The translations under genes and the position numbers were made by a program. Below, piece by piece: positions 1 to 10,303 of a stretch of DNA of 64,000 nt; position 1 is the stretch's first letter, and every line of letters starts with the position of its first letter. Source of the stretch: Salvia splendens (Eukaryota > Streptophyta > Magnoliopsida > Lamiales > Lamiaceae). The stretch spans positions 33,901,779 to 33,965,778 of the forward strand of contig NC_056040.1 of assembly GCF_004379255.2 (NCBI RefSeq). The letters run 5' to 3'. A model generated the notes under the pieces. The model made no database searches, was not told the origin of the DNA, and saw only the letters and a program-made list of their open reading frames with translations.

Positions 1-2
1 AT

Positions 3-726
3 GTCCTGGACAAACCAATCGGTGTCATCCCCAATAAGGAATCTCCTGAGTTTGCTACGTTTGACGCTGAAACTCATCAGAAACACATTGATAATGCTTC
101 TGATGCTCAGTGTGTCATGTTGTCATCTATGAGTTTTGAACTGCAAAGACAACATGTGTTCATGTTTCCATATAAAATGCTTAAGCACTTGGAGAGTTTG
201 TATGCTTCACAAGCTCAAACTATGGAGTATGAGATACTTCGCGATCTCTTCAAGTGCAAGCTTCATGATGGAAGCAAGGTTTCTGAGCATGTGCTGAAAA
301 TAATGTTAGCACGGTGCTCCCCGCAAATGTCTCAACAAATCTAATTGTGCAGTCTCTTCCTAGTAGTTTTGAGAATTTCATTGTGAATTTCAACATGAAC
401 AACACGAAAGTTGGGCTACCAGAGCTGCACAATAGGCTTAAGACTTATGAGTCTTCCACTGCTAAGGTAAAATCTGTACTCATGCTGAGCTCTTCGGCGA
501 AGTCTTCAAAATAGAAGAATAAGCAGCAAAAGAAGAAGAAAGCATCTAAGGATGCTGTTCTAAAGCCTAAGAGTGGAGGGGCCAATAAGAAGTCAAAATT
601 ATCAAAGGATGAGTGTCTTTTCTATCATGAGAAGAGACACTGGAAGAGAGACTGCCCAAAATTTAAGGCACAAGGTGCAGAAAGTGGGAGCTCAGGTATG
701 TTTGTCATTGAGATAAATATGCCTAT
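3..726 (+). pseudogene. gag: Cop1 gag (capsid and nucleocapsid), broken
   Basis: Codes for the copia structural protein that packages element RNA in cytoplasmic particles. The UBN2-type gag domain runs from about 120 to 500, with the motif SKVSEHVLK followed by LPSSFENFIVNFNMN, typical of plant copia gag. A deletion and frameshift near 300-345 separate these halves, and a stop follows at 512-514. A lysine-rich stretch then leads to a degenerate zinc knuckle at about 612-660 (CLFYHEKRHWKRDC). There the second cysteine of the CX2CX4HX4C motif is a tyrosine, so zinc binding should be impaired. The true start lies left of the window. Confidence 0.85.
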
Positions 727-1277
727 GAATAATTCACAGTCTTAGGTATTAGATACAACTTGTGGCTTATAAATTTGTAATATTGTGCAGGGGCTAAGTG
801 ACTGCAAGAAAATGAGACATGGGGAAGTTGATTTGCGTGTTGGAAATAGAGCAAGAGTTGCTGCCGAATGCGTGGGAACTTATGATTAGATCTTCCCTCA
901 AGTCATAGACTAGATTTACATAATTGTTATTTTGTTCCAGTTATTTCAATGAATATTATTTCCATTCCGATCTTAGACATTGAAGGTTTTTCCTTCCATT
1001 TTACAAATAGCAGATGCTCGTTTTCTTTTAATGGATTGTTTTATGGAAATGCCACTCTTGAAAATGGATTATATAAGCTTGAATACAAACGAAATATTCT
1101 CAATGTGCAAAACAAAAGACCTAAGCTAAGTAATACGAATAATGCAACTTATCTTTGGCATTGCAGACTTGATCATATTAATGAGAAAAGAATAGCAAGA
1201 TTGAGAAAGTTAGACTATCTCACTTCATTTGATTTAGAATCCTATGGAGCTTGTGAATTCTGTCTCAAAGGAAAGAT
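727..1277 (+). pseudogene. Cop1 protease and pre-integrase region, broken
   Basis: The aspartic protease that would cut the polyprotein is recognisable from VLDTT at about 746-760, followed by a stop and then VQGL and GEVDLRVGN. The catalytic triad D-T-G is D-T-T here, which should abolish activity, and two further stops follow. From 949 the frame reads as the GAG-pre-integrase domain: LWHCRLDHINEKRI carries the His pair and CEFCLKGK the Cys pair of the integrase zinc-binding module. A frameshift near 1280, with loss of the usual linker, joins it to the integrase core. Confidence 0.82.
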
Positions 1278-2360
1278 TTGCTAGAGTTGATTCACACCGA
1301 TGTGTGTGGACCGTTTCCAACTCAAGCAAGAAGTGGTTATTCGTACTTCATAATTTTTACTAATGATTTATCAAGGTATGGATATGTGTATCTTATGAAA
1401 AATAAATCTGAGGCCTTCGATAAATTTAAAGAGTTTAAGTGTGAAGTTGAGAAACAACTTGGGAAAAGTATCAAGACTCTTCAATCAGATCGAGGAGGGG
1501 AATACTTGAGCCGAGAATTTCTTGATTACTTGAAGTCACATGGAATCCAGTCGAACTAGACACCTCCTGGTACACCTCAAATGAATGGAGTATCTGAAAG
1601 GAGAAATCGAACATTATTAGATATGGTTCGATCCATGATGAGCTTCGTCAGTCTCCCTTTATTCCTATGGGGTCATGCCTTACTAACGGCTATTTACATT
1701 CTAAATAGGGTTCCTTTTAAATCAGTCGAGAAAACACCATATGAGTTATGGTGTGGCAAGATAGCAAGTCTTAACCATATCCGGACTTGGGGTTGTCCAG
1801 CTTTTGTTAAGAAAATGATGACTGATAAATTGGAAACTAAAAGTGAGAAATGTTATTTTGTGGGATATCCTAAAGAAACTAAAGGGTATGAATTCTACTG
1901 CCCTGAAGATCACAAGGTGATAATCTCTAGGAATGTGAAGTTTCTTGACGACAATTATGTCTTAAAGGAAAAAATTCACAACATTGTAGATCTTGAAGAA
2001 ATTCAAGAACCACAAAATAACATTGAGAATGAGGTATTGTCAAATGGTTTAAACAATAACTCAGTGGGAGTTTTTGATGATCTATTGGGAGGGGAAATTA
2101 CTATTAGAGGAGACCTTAGAGGGACTCACGAAGAACCTCCTCAAAACAATGAGATGCATCAAAGACAAGATGATACAATAGTTGCATCACCTCTACCTCA
2201 AGAAAATCATAGTGATATTCCTGAACCTACTCACATTCAGAATGAACAGCCCGAGCCAGAAGAAAACCAACTCAATAGGCCTAGAAGGATTCGTCAACCA
2301 CCTAAGAGACTAAATCTAATGGTTGAGAACCAAGATGATGAAGTTGATTTAGATGACGAT
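1278..2360 (+). pseudogene. Cop1 integrase
   Basis: Copia integrase would insert the cDNA into nuclear DNA. The core starts at LELIHTDVCGPF (first catalytic Asp) and runs through LQSDRGGEYLSREF (second Asp) to [15 protein letters not shown] (catalytic Glu). So the D,D,E residues are all visible, but an in-frame TAG at 1557-1559 lies between the second Asp and the Glu. The C-terminal part carries the copia signatures [15 protein letters not shown] and [16 protein letters not shown], then a poorly conserved acidic Gln/Glu/Pro-rich linker (about 1985-2340) leading into RT. Confidence 0.9.
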
Positions 2361-3400
2361 GAGCCTAAGACCTATACCAAGGCGGTGTCAGACACCGATC
2401 GAGAGAAGTGGCGTGAAGCCTTGATATCTGAAATGGACTCGATGTACTTCAACTTAGTCTGGGAACTAGTTGACTTGCCAGATGGGGTTTACCCCATAGG
2501 TTGCAAATGGATCTTCAAAAAGAAGAGAGATGCAGATGGCAAAGTACAAACCTACAACGCGAAGGCATTGACTATGATGAAACCTTTTCGCCAGTTGCTA
2601 AGATCAAGTCCATTAGGATATTATTTGCAATTGCTGCATGCTACAATTTTGACATTTGGCAAATGGATGTCAAAACCGCATTTCTCAATGGAGAATTAGA
2701 AGGCGATGTCTATATGACACAACCTAAAGGTTTTGTATCGAAAGAAAGGCCGAATGCAGTGTGCAAGCTAAAGAAGTCCATCTATGGACTTAAGCATGCT
2801 TCGAGGAGTTGAAATATTTGTTTTGACAGAACAATCAAATCGTTTGGTTTTGTCAGAAGCAAAGAGGACCCATGTGTTTATAGTAAACGCGAGAATGGTA
2901 ATGTTGTCTTCCTTATCATATATGTTGATGACATCTTAATTATGGGAAGCGATCGTTCCATGATGCAATCCGTGTATGAGTGGTTGTCTAGTTCCTTTAT
3001 TATGAAGGATCTAGGTGATGCTTCCTATATACTTGGAATTAAGATCTATCGAGATAGACCAAATAGGATGTTAGGATTATCACAATCCACTTATATAGAC
3101 AAGTTGCTAAGACGCTTCTCAATGGAGAATTCTAAGAAAGGTTTTCTTCCTATGGGACATGGCATTGTATTGACAAAGAAGGATTGTCCTTCTAATGACA
3201 AAGAAAGAGACAACATGAAAAGGATCCCATTCGCTTCGGCCATAGGATCTATTATGTATGCCATGATATCCACTAGGCCAGATGTGGCCTATGCGATTAG
3301 CATGACAGACCGATTTTAGCAAAATCTCGGTAAGGAACATTGGAAAACTGTTAAGACTATTCTTAAGTACCTTAGAAGGACTAAAGAATATTTCTTAGTC
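2361..3400 (+). pseudogene. Cop1 reverse transcriptase
   Basis: RT copies element RNA into cDNA inside the particle. The N-terminal part reads [15 protein letters not shown] and [18 protein letters not shown] frameshift near 2560, with lost residues, then changes frame to [15 protein letters not shown] and [24 protein letters not shown] at about 2810-2812 replaces a Trp codon. The catalytic box YVDD is intact at 2921-2932. LGIKIYRD, LSQSTYID and SAIGSIMYAM follow, then a TAG at 3317-3319 in the same frame. Domain order and motifs are unambiguous; the gene is inactive. Confidence 0.92.
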
Positions 3401-3830
3401 TATGGTGGACAACCAAAGTTATCAGTCACTGGGTACACTGATGCTAGTTTCCAAACAGACCATGATGAATATAAGTCTCAGTCTGGATATGTTTTTATCC
3501 TCAATGGTGGAGCAGTGAGTTGGAATAGTTCCAAACAAGGTACAATTGCCGATTCCACCACCGAAGCTGAGTATATTGCTGCATCTGAAGATACGAAAGA
3601 ACATGTTGCTTTGTTAGAGTTCGTTAAAGAACTTGTGTCATTCCGAGTGCCAATAGTGCAATACCTTTGTATCGTGACAACACTGGTGCTGTTGCGCAAG
3701 CCAAAGAACCCAGAGCTACGAACATGAACAGACATGTTCCCAGAAGATATCATATGATCAGAGAAATAATTGAAAGATGCTACATAAAATTAGAAAGAGT
3801 ACCCACTGATGATAATTTGGCTGATCCCTT
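3401..3830 (+). pseudogene. Cop1 RNase H, truncated by the Cop2 insertion
   Basis: RNase H removes the RNA strand during cDNA synthesis. Visible are TGYTDASFQTD (first Asp), ADSTTEAEYIAAS (Glu) and YRDNTGAVAQ (second Asp; copia normally has YCDN). A one-base frameshift near 3660 separates the last two. The frame ends at DNLADPF, where copia RNase H normally has about 20 more residues. The next base (3831) is the end of a minus-strand LTR, so the gene was cut by insertion. The five bases before the junction (ccctt, 3826-3830) are the expected target duplication; the partner copy is not in the window. Confidence 0.9.
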
Positions 3831-5179
3831 TGAAGGAGTTGGCAGCGGAAGCGTGCATCAATAAAACCGATCACATGAATTTGATCTATTTAGTAGATTA
3901 TTTAGACAAATTCTATTCGCGTAATTATCCCACGTATCATGCTCATAATTTGAATCATAATCATGCTTTAGAACAAATAAATCCTAAAACAAGTATACTA
4001 CGGAGTTAGCCAGTTTACCTCGTTCATTCACTGAAGAATCGAAGATGGCTTGCGTCTGACTGGTGTCCCGGACTGTAGACTGATATTTGTGTTGGCAAAT
4101 CTCACTAGTGTACTAGGACTTGAAGAGAAAAAGTGTTTTTTTTTCTGTCTCCTTTATTCTCCTATTTATATTAAGTCACATATTGGGCCCAGTCAGGGAT
4201 CTAAGGAAGAATTTGGACATGGCCTCACCCAATTAGTTTTTTACTAATTAAATTGAACCCACAATTTAATACAAGCTTATATTGGAATATTACAAGCAAC
4301 CACTACAGAAGTAATATTGCACTGCCTTTCCAAATCCGAAATTACAAGTATTCCGGGTTTCCTTTAATTTGTTTAATTTTATTTACCTCGCTTAAGATAG
4401 AAACATCCATTAATTAATCAATGTCTGCTATGAACCTAATTAATTAACATATTTTAATTTCCAAGAGTGGACTTAGCAAGAAACTCTTATTTATTATTCA
4501 TAGAGTAATCAAACTCCAACTAGCTAGGTTCCGAATAATAAAACCTTGTTTCAAGCTCCTCTTGTGAATGTTATCAAACGAGACTCTCCTCGCGCATGAT
4601 TCAACATAATAGCAATCCTAGCACCGCCAGATAATGATCACCACTACCCAATATACCTGGATCGTTGGGTGACGAAAAACCCGCACCTTTGGTAAGTCAA
4701 AGTAGTAGATACTCAATATTGTATGCTCAATGCTAGCGTACATTGATTAAGAAATTAATTATCAAGACCTCGTCTTTCAGTAGATAGCATAAAGACTCGT
4801 CTTGCTGTTAGATCCATTAAGTGTTATACCACACCAACGTCATCATATTTCAATAAGGCTTAGAAATAATCGGACTGACATTGCAACCGTTCACGATAGG
4901 TAGTCTAGGCCTAGCTAAGTTGTGAAATTCTTATTTTTCTTTGTTCGGGACTGACCGCGTACCTTAAATTGAGCGCAGCCCACAACCGGTCTACTAAAAC
5001 AAAGACTTAGACTTTGTTATGTTCACTTGTAAATTTAAATATGCAATAAACATCCATTAAATATAAAACATAACAACATTACGACAAAAATAATCTGTAG
5101 CATTCATTGGAAAATAATAATTAGAGTTTTACAATATTCAATCACTCGAAAGGTGATTTCTAGTATACAAACCCTAACA
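3831..5179 (-). repeat. Cop2 3' LTR (minus strand)
   Basis: On the minus strand it starts TGTTAGGGTTTG (5179) and ends CTCCTTCA (3831), matching the copia LTRs at 27793-29226 and 48835-50297. At 1349 bp it is about 100 bp shorter than those (1434 and 1463), so it carries internal deletions. A TATA box (TATAAATA on the minus strand) lies near 4163-4170. The U3 boundary abuts the polypurine tract at 5180-5192. The terminus at 3831 abuts Cop1 RNase H directly. Confidence 0.9.
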
Positions 5180-5192
5180 TTCTCCCACTTAT
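5180..5192 (-). promoter_or_regulatory. Cop2 polypurine tract
   Basis: The minus strand reads ATAAGTGGGAGAA directly before the LTR start TGTTAG, the position and composition of a plus-strand priming tract. The equivalent in Cop3 (just before 48835) is altered (AGTTGGAGATGG). Confidence 0.75.
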
Positions 5193-5286
5193 ACTCAAAA
5201 CAACTTTCGAGTATACAAAACAGTAGTGCACATGTCTAAATTTCTCCCACTTATATTGAAAGCGAGTGAGGTCTGGAATGAGTTGA

Positions 5287-6493
5287 ACTCCCATCCCTTC
5301 AACGTGGCTCTCGAACGGTTTCACCGCCAATGCCTTAATGAAAGGATCTACCAGGTTGTTCTCTGACGCAATCTTGACCACTTGTATGTCTCCTCTCTGC
5401 ACTATATCCCTTATGATATCATACTTCCGCTCTATGTGTTTGCTCGCTTTGTGAGCTCTTGGTTCTTTAGAAATTTGCCACAGCACCAGAGTTGTCACAA
5501 TAAACGGTGATGCTCTTGGGCAGATTCGTAACCACACCTAAATCCATAAGGAAGTTCTTGAACCATACAACCTCTTTTGCAGCCTCCGAAACGGCCACAT
5601 ACTCGGCTTCCATGGTCGAGTCCGCGATGCATTTCTGCTTCACACTCTTCCAAATTACGGCTCCATCTCCTAAGGTGAACACATATCCTGAAGTAGATTT
5701 TCTCGAGTCCTGATCAGCTTGAAAGTCTGAGTCAGTATATCCCAAAGGACAGAGCTGAAGCGCATTGTAAACTAGAGCATAGTCCTTAGTCCGTTTAAGG
5801 TACTTGAGTATGTTCTTTACGGCAGTCCAATGTCCTTGGCCAGGATTCGACTAATATCTTGCCTCCATGCCAACAGCAAAGCAAATATTAGACCTCGTAC
5901 AAAGCATAGCATACATGAGACTTCCAACTGCCGAAGCATATGGAATCCTTCTCATTGCTTGTATCTCAGACGGCGTTTTAGGGCACATCTGTTGAGATAG
6001 ATGGATGCCATGTCTAAAAGGTAAAAAAGCCTTTCTTGGCGTCCTGCATGCTAAAATGACTAAGTACTGTGTCGATGTAAGGTTCTTAAGATAAGCACAA
6101 CATCTTCCTTTCTCGATTCCAAAGAACCTTGATTCCGAGGATGTGTCCCGCATCTCCCATATCCTTCATCTCGAACTGGTTTGACAACCATGTTCTTACT
6201 GATGACAACATCTTTTTATTGTTTCCAATTAGAAGAATGTCATCTACATATAAAACTAAGAACACTACATTCCCCTTTTCAACCTTCTTATACACGCAGC
6301 TTTCATTTGGGCACTTTTCGAATCCAAACATGCGAACAGTTTGATCGAAACACTGGTTCCACGATCTAGATGCTTGCTTATGGCCATAAATGGCCTTCTT
6401 AAGCTTCCAAACCGTGTGTTCTTTGCCCTCCATGGCATATCCTTCGGCTTGTTCCATGTAGATGGTCTCCTCAAGACCGTCGTTTAGAAACGC
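5287..6493 (-). pseudogene. Cop2 RT (C-terminal part) and RNase H
   Basis: Reading leftward from 6493, the gene resumes at the copia RT motif AFLNDGLEETIYM. It continues with LKKAIYGHKQASRSW and the intact catalytic box YVDD (6239-6250). A frameshift near 6090-6150 and a stop near 5850 follow. RNase H shows GYTDSDFQAD, STMEAEYVAVSEA and VYCDNSGAVANF, so D, E and D are present, then a frameshift at about 5470. The family's normal stop after HVEGMGV has become CAA, so the frame would run on into leader-like sequence. The upstream RT half is at 26942-27516. Confidence 0.92.
6489..6493. other. Target duplication, left copy (Athila block in Cop2)
   Basis: The five bases aacgc before the LTR at 6494 pair with aatgc at 26942-26946 (one mismatch). 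In the intact Cop3 copy this RT stretch occurs once, so the pair marks the insertion site of the Athila block. Confidence 0.75.
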
Positions 6494-7663
6494 TGGAAGG
6501 ACTTGGAATGAGGTCGAAAACACGAATAGAATGCGGATTAAGTTATATGGAATGATAACCGAACCGATTGGACCAGTTAGCAAATGTCGTTGCCACTTAA
6601 TCAATGCAATCTAGCTCTCGCCCTTTCCGCCTTGCCAAAGTAATTTATAACTCCCAATTTTGCAAAACTTTAACAGTAAAGCGGCAAGTTCGGGGTCGAT
6701 CCCACAGAGAAGTTGGTGTGTCGAGTGTGTGAGTAGTGAACACGGGGGTTGGCTGCTGCCACGCTTTAACTTGGGAGTTTTTAACTACTGGTTTTAATCT
6801 AGACAGAATTAAACTAGCTAGCTTGATCAATGGAAATTTAACTACTGGATCAAGTGAATTACAGGTAATAACAGAAAAGTAAATGCGCGGATTAAAAGCG
6901 AAAATAACTTTGTTTAAACTAAAAGCTGAGTACATCGTGAAATTTAAATTAAGCTAACACTTCGAAAATAAAGAAAGCGATAAACTGAGAAGAATCTCAG
7001 CGGGAAACTTAAGTTACGCCGACAGAAATGGTTATTCTGCAGCGCCCTTTTAACTACGCTATCTAAGCTAAACTAGAGATCTGAACTAAACTAAGCTAAG
7101 AGAGCAGAACTAAGCTAAACTAAGTTAGAGTGCTGAACTAAGCTAAATTAGGCGGAAAGTAAAGTCTCGGATACTTTCATGTGGTGGCGCAGCCTCTATT
7201 TATAAGCTCGATTCGGCCTCCAGCTGGATAACGATCTTGACAGGGAATATTCACTCATGCAGAGGATGAGCGACTCATTGATTGCTACGTGCTCTTTCTT
7301 TTAGAATAACGACGCTTTTGGATAACAAAATTTCTGATCGGTTCGTCCTGGCGTCTTCACAAGCTGGCACGTGTCTCCTTCTAGAACGTCATCCTGGGTA
7401 ACAGAATGGTGCGCCACATCCAGCTCATTTCCTCACGTTTTCCTTCAAGAAACCAGCAGTCCCCACTTTAACTGCTTGACCTCGCCCCTTGATCAACTCC
7501 CCCGATTTTTGGCCTTTTTCGCCTTTTGTACTGCTTGATCAGTTCGGCCTTGCTGCCTTGGACAAGTAGCATTTTTGCACATTTTAACACTTGTTTGCGC
7601 GATAAACCGATCAAGTAGTATATGTTTTACCCCCAAAACCGATGCATGAAATGAGCCTTATCA
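6494..7663 (-). repeat. Mosaic Athila LTR (Ath2-type left, Ath1-type right)
   Basis: From 6494 to about 6955 it nearly copies the Ath2 5' LTR (25741 onward), including the terminus tggaaggacttgg and the tract agctctcgccctttcc. The Ath1 LTR at 17002 is clearly different there. From about 6960 (cttcg...aaagaaagcg) it instead follows the Ath1 LTR, for example ttacgccgacagaaatgg, where Ath2-type LTRs read ataacgctaacagaaatga. It holds a minus-strand TATA box near 7196-7206 and a short tandem repeat of ctgaactaagctaa units at about 7058-7155. Confidence 0.85.
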
Positions 7664-7680
7664 AACTGCTCACACTTAAA
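7664..7680 (-). promoter_or_regulatory. Ath1 polypurine tract region
   Basis: On the minus strand TTTTAAGTGTGAGCAGTT directly precedes the LTR start TGATAAGG. The same sequence precedes the Ath2 LTR piece, at 18855-18871. I recall similar purine-rich AAGTGTGGGGGAGTT tracts at this place in plant Athila/Tat elements; the tract here is partly decayed. Confidence 0.6.
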
Positions 7681-9085
7681 ACATACTTGTCCTCAAGTAT
7701 AAAGAGAAAGAAAAAAGAAAGAGAAAAAGATAAGGCAAATTTCAGGCATGGTTTACTTATTTCACAAGCAAAAGAAAGAAGAACATGAACTAAAAACACG
7801 TATTCACATGTATGCATTGGACCGAATAATTTTCCAACAATCATACCCGAGGTCGAGGTCATACCATTAACCTGTAGCTTATGTTTTTGCTTTTTCGCTT
7901 CTGCTTGATCAAGGATTCAGCTTGTCAAGATTGCTCAATTTAAAAACCACTGTTGGATTCACTCAGTTACTCATTTCTCACCAGAGATGTTAGGACTGTT
8001 CACTCGGTGTTGCTACAAATTTAATACTTTGAATCAGACTGCACAAGATAGTTCCTTAAGGTCTTTGTTTTGGGTTGTAACAGGGCTCAGGGGTAGTAAC
8101 TTGTTAGGGTAGGGTCCTAGGGGTTCTAAGTTTAAAAGAGAAAATCACATGAGTCAAAAAGCCAAAGATTTGACTAAACTTGTTGGATCAAATTTGGGGT
8201 GTTTATTTCCTCTTCCACTTGATGCTCCTTCTCGGTCAATGTTGACCCTTAGCCTTATAACTTTTGCCTTTATTTTATTTTTTTCCTGGGTCAGGTTGCA
8301 ACTATTTCCTGCCCCTTTCTTTTCTTAAACCTTTTCTCAATATTTTTTGTATGATCAACCTGATTGTCTAACTTGATCGACCCGGCTACCTTAAAATTTT
8401 ATTTTATTTATTTATTTTTTATTCTATTGCTATCCCCTTTTGTTCCCCTTGATAAATTTCATCTCCTTGACCCTCTTCCCTCATGTGATACGAAAATTTT
8501 TGGTTTTAAGGTTTCAAAGAATGGGTAAGAGTATATGGGCTCAAAGTGGCTAAGTGCCTTTAGTAATGAGGCGGGTTCGTTGAACGAAGGAAGAAAAACG
8601 ACTCAACTGGTTAAATCCTAATGCCTTTAGTCCTCACTACATGTGCAATTTTCATCTCAATATTAAAAGTCAGCCTCTCGTAATTTTTCTTTTGTAAAGA
8701 GTAGTAGAAAGTGTTCTATTTTTGGCTTATAACTCACATATAGAGAGGCTTCACAGTTGGTTTAGAAATTGAGCGATTCCATCATACTTGCGTCATTCAA
8801 ATTGATCAAGTTTTTGCAATCAAGTTTTACATGTGAGCGTACTGAATTCTTTCTCTAACTCTTCCAGGAAGTAATCAAGTCTTTCATTTATCTGATTTCA
8901 TGCATATTTCCTATCTTATTGCTATCTAAAATTTGTTATTTTTGAAAAATTTTAGCATGCATGAATTTTCTGTAACTAACCCGTCCCCCTCCCCACTGCA
9001 TATGAGCTCGTCCTCGAGGGACTGGATGCAGTGGAAAGAAGGGTTAGGTATAGGCAATTTGCACAAAAACAAACAAGAGAAACTT

Positions 9086-9120
9086 CTCACACTTAGACCA
9101 AGCATTGGGCTAAGTGTGAG
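9086..9120 (-). other. Conserved stem-loop 1 of Ath1
   Basis: Arms CTCACACTTAGACC and GGGCTAAGTGTGAG pair over 13 of 14 positions around a 7-nt loop. The same hairpin is at 20298-20332 in Ath2. The arm shares TAAGTGTGAG with the polypurine tract. The function is unknown. Confidence 0.7.
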
Positions 9121-9224
9121 GCGGTGCCAATAATCAAAACATGCTAAGAAACACAGAAAAACAGAAACCAAAACAGATATGGGCAGACGAACAAAACAGA
9201 TAGCAAGAGTGGACATGCATACTT

Positions 9225-9259
9225 CTCACACTTAGACCCAATATAGGTCTAAGTATGGT
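9225..9259 (-). other. Conserved stem-loop 2 of Ath1
   Basis: Arms CTCACACTTAGACC and GGTCTAAGTATGGT around a 7-nt loop. The inner nine pairs are perfect and the outer end is decayed. Its counterpart in Ath2 is 20418-20452, where all 14 pairs are perfect. Confidence 0.65.
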
Positions 9260-9358
9260 GTGGAGCAGAATAACAGTTATACATACCCAAAAAATAACAA
9301 ATAAAACTAAAAAAGTTTCGGAACTTGAAATGAGTAGAGATCGGGGGGGGAGGTATAC

Positions 9359-10303
9359 TCAATGCTTGCGGAGCTGACTGGGGGACGCTGAGGGTGGCCT
9401 GGAGGATGGCGGGTGCCGAGGTGGAGGAGAGCTTGCAGAGGGAAGTGGTGTTTGCATAGCGAGGGTCAGCTGGCGAATAGCCTGCAGAACCCCGGACTGA
9501 GCGACCAGTTGGGCGTCCGAATTTGCTACTAGTTGCGTCAGCATTTGCTCCATGCGGAGTCTCCATTCATTTGTAGCACGTGCAGCCTCCTCTGGTTCTG
9601 CTACGTTTGCTAGCTCCAACCTCTGCCTTGGCTGCCTGTCGGGGCTCGCCGGTTGATCTGTTATCCTCCTCCTTCTCTCGCGTGCTGTATGTTGGCCATC
9701 CCGGCCTCCACCTCCCCCCACTCTATTAACTTCCACCGTGTGCGCCCGGCAGTGTAGTGGCTCCTCCTCCTCCTCTGGGACCGATTCATCCTCTGCATGA
9801 GGAATAAAGTTCCATCCTGCCTCCCTCTGTAATATCTCGCTGGGAAGAAACGGAAGGTCCTCCGCAGACTCATCATCAACATTTATAACCTCGATCGATT
9901 GTGTTGGCTCGAGGAAAGTAGGGGAGCTGGAGCCGACGCCATTGGATGGCGTCAGAGCACTAAAAACAGCCGTGCCTCCTGCATGCAGAGGCGGTACGGA
10001 TGACATCCCTTTAGTCGGAGCGGCGGGGGGCTGCTCCTCTTCGTTTTCTTCAAAGTCGTCTCCATCGTACGACACCAAGGGGACGAAGGGTGTAGGTTCA
10101 GGGATGTGAATAGGGGCTTGTGTTTGAGAGGTGGATGAAGGGTTTCGGGGATGATTTTGGGATGTGGAGGCCACAGCTTTGTCCTTTGACAAGGTTACTC
10201 CCATTTGGGCTTTTACAGCTGCATAAACCGTCGTGATATCTATATCAGAGGGAAAACTTCCGAGGATTCTCATCAAGCGCCGTTGTGTTTCTTCGTCCAC
10301 CAC
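9359..10303 (-). CDS. Ath1 extra ORF downstream of pol, unknown function
   Basis: A 314-codon open stretch between pol and the 3' LTR, where Athila elements carry an env-like gene. The frame stays open upstream to about 10573 but I find no ATG there, so the start is uncertain; this start is a GTG. The N-terminal part has RILGSFPSDIDITTVYAAVK. A similar stretch occurs in the Ath2 counterpart (VLRSFPVGTDPVEIYTALK). The middle is acidic and Pro/Ser-rich. The C-terminal part (WRLRMEQMLTQL to LTLAMQ) looks helical, then a Pro/Ser-rich tail. I see no signal peptide or membrane segment, so a classical envelope role is not supported. Confidence 0.6.
   Translation of the reverse strand: MVDEETQRRLMRILGSFPSDIDITTVYAAVKAQMGVTLSKDKAVASTSQNHPRNPSSTSQTQAPIHIPEPTPFVPLVSYDGDDFEENEEEQPPAAPTKGMSSVPPLHAGGTAVFSALTPSNGVGSSSPTFLEPTQSIEVINVDDESAEDLPFLPSEILQREAGWNFIPHAEDESVPEEEEEPLHCRAHTVEVNRVGGGGGRDGQHTARERRRRITDQPASPDRQPRQRLELANVAEPEEAARATNEWRLRMEQMLTQLVANSDAQLVAQSGVLQAIRQLTLAMQTPLPSASSPPPRHPPSSRPPSASPSQLRKH

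Larger units (their letters stand above)
1..3830 (+). mobile_element. Cop1: decayed Ty1/copia element, both ends missing
   Basis: Remnants occur in copia order: gag with zinc knuckle, protease, integrase, reverse transcriptase, RNase H. That order (INT before RT) defines Ty1/copia. The element enters from the left edge without its 5' LTR. It stops inside the RNase H tail, at the residues LADPF, where the minus-strand LTR of Cop2 begins at 3831. The rest of RNase H and the 3' LTR are not seen in the window. At least three frameshifts and six in-frame stops make it a dead copy. Its protein differs clearly from Cop2-Cop4, so it is another copia family. Confidence 0.93.
7664..9358 (-). other. Ath1 3' untranslated region
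   Basis: About 1.7 kb between the extra ORF and the 3' LTR with no convincing coding frame. It is AT-rich with several T or A runs and is alignable with 18855-20897 of Ath2. The only structured parts I see are two stem-loops at 9086-9120 and 9225-9259. Confidence 0.7.

Noticed and set aside
9359..10303. Envelope-like glycoprotein for the extra ORF
   Set aside because: The position fits Athila env-like genes, but no signal peptide, hydrophobic membrane segment or cysteine pattern is visible.
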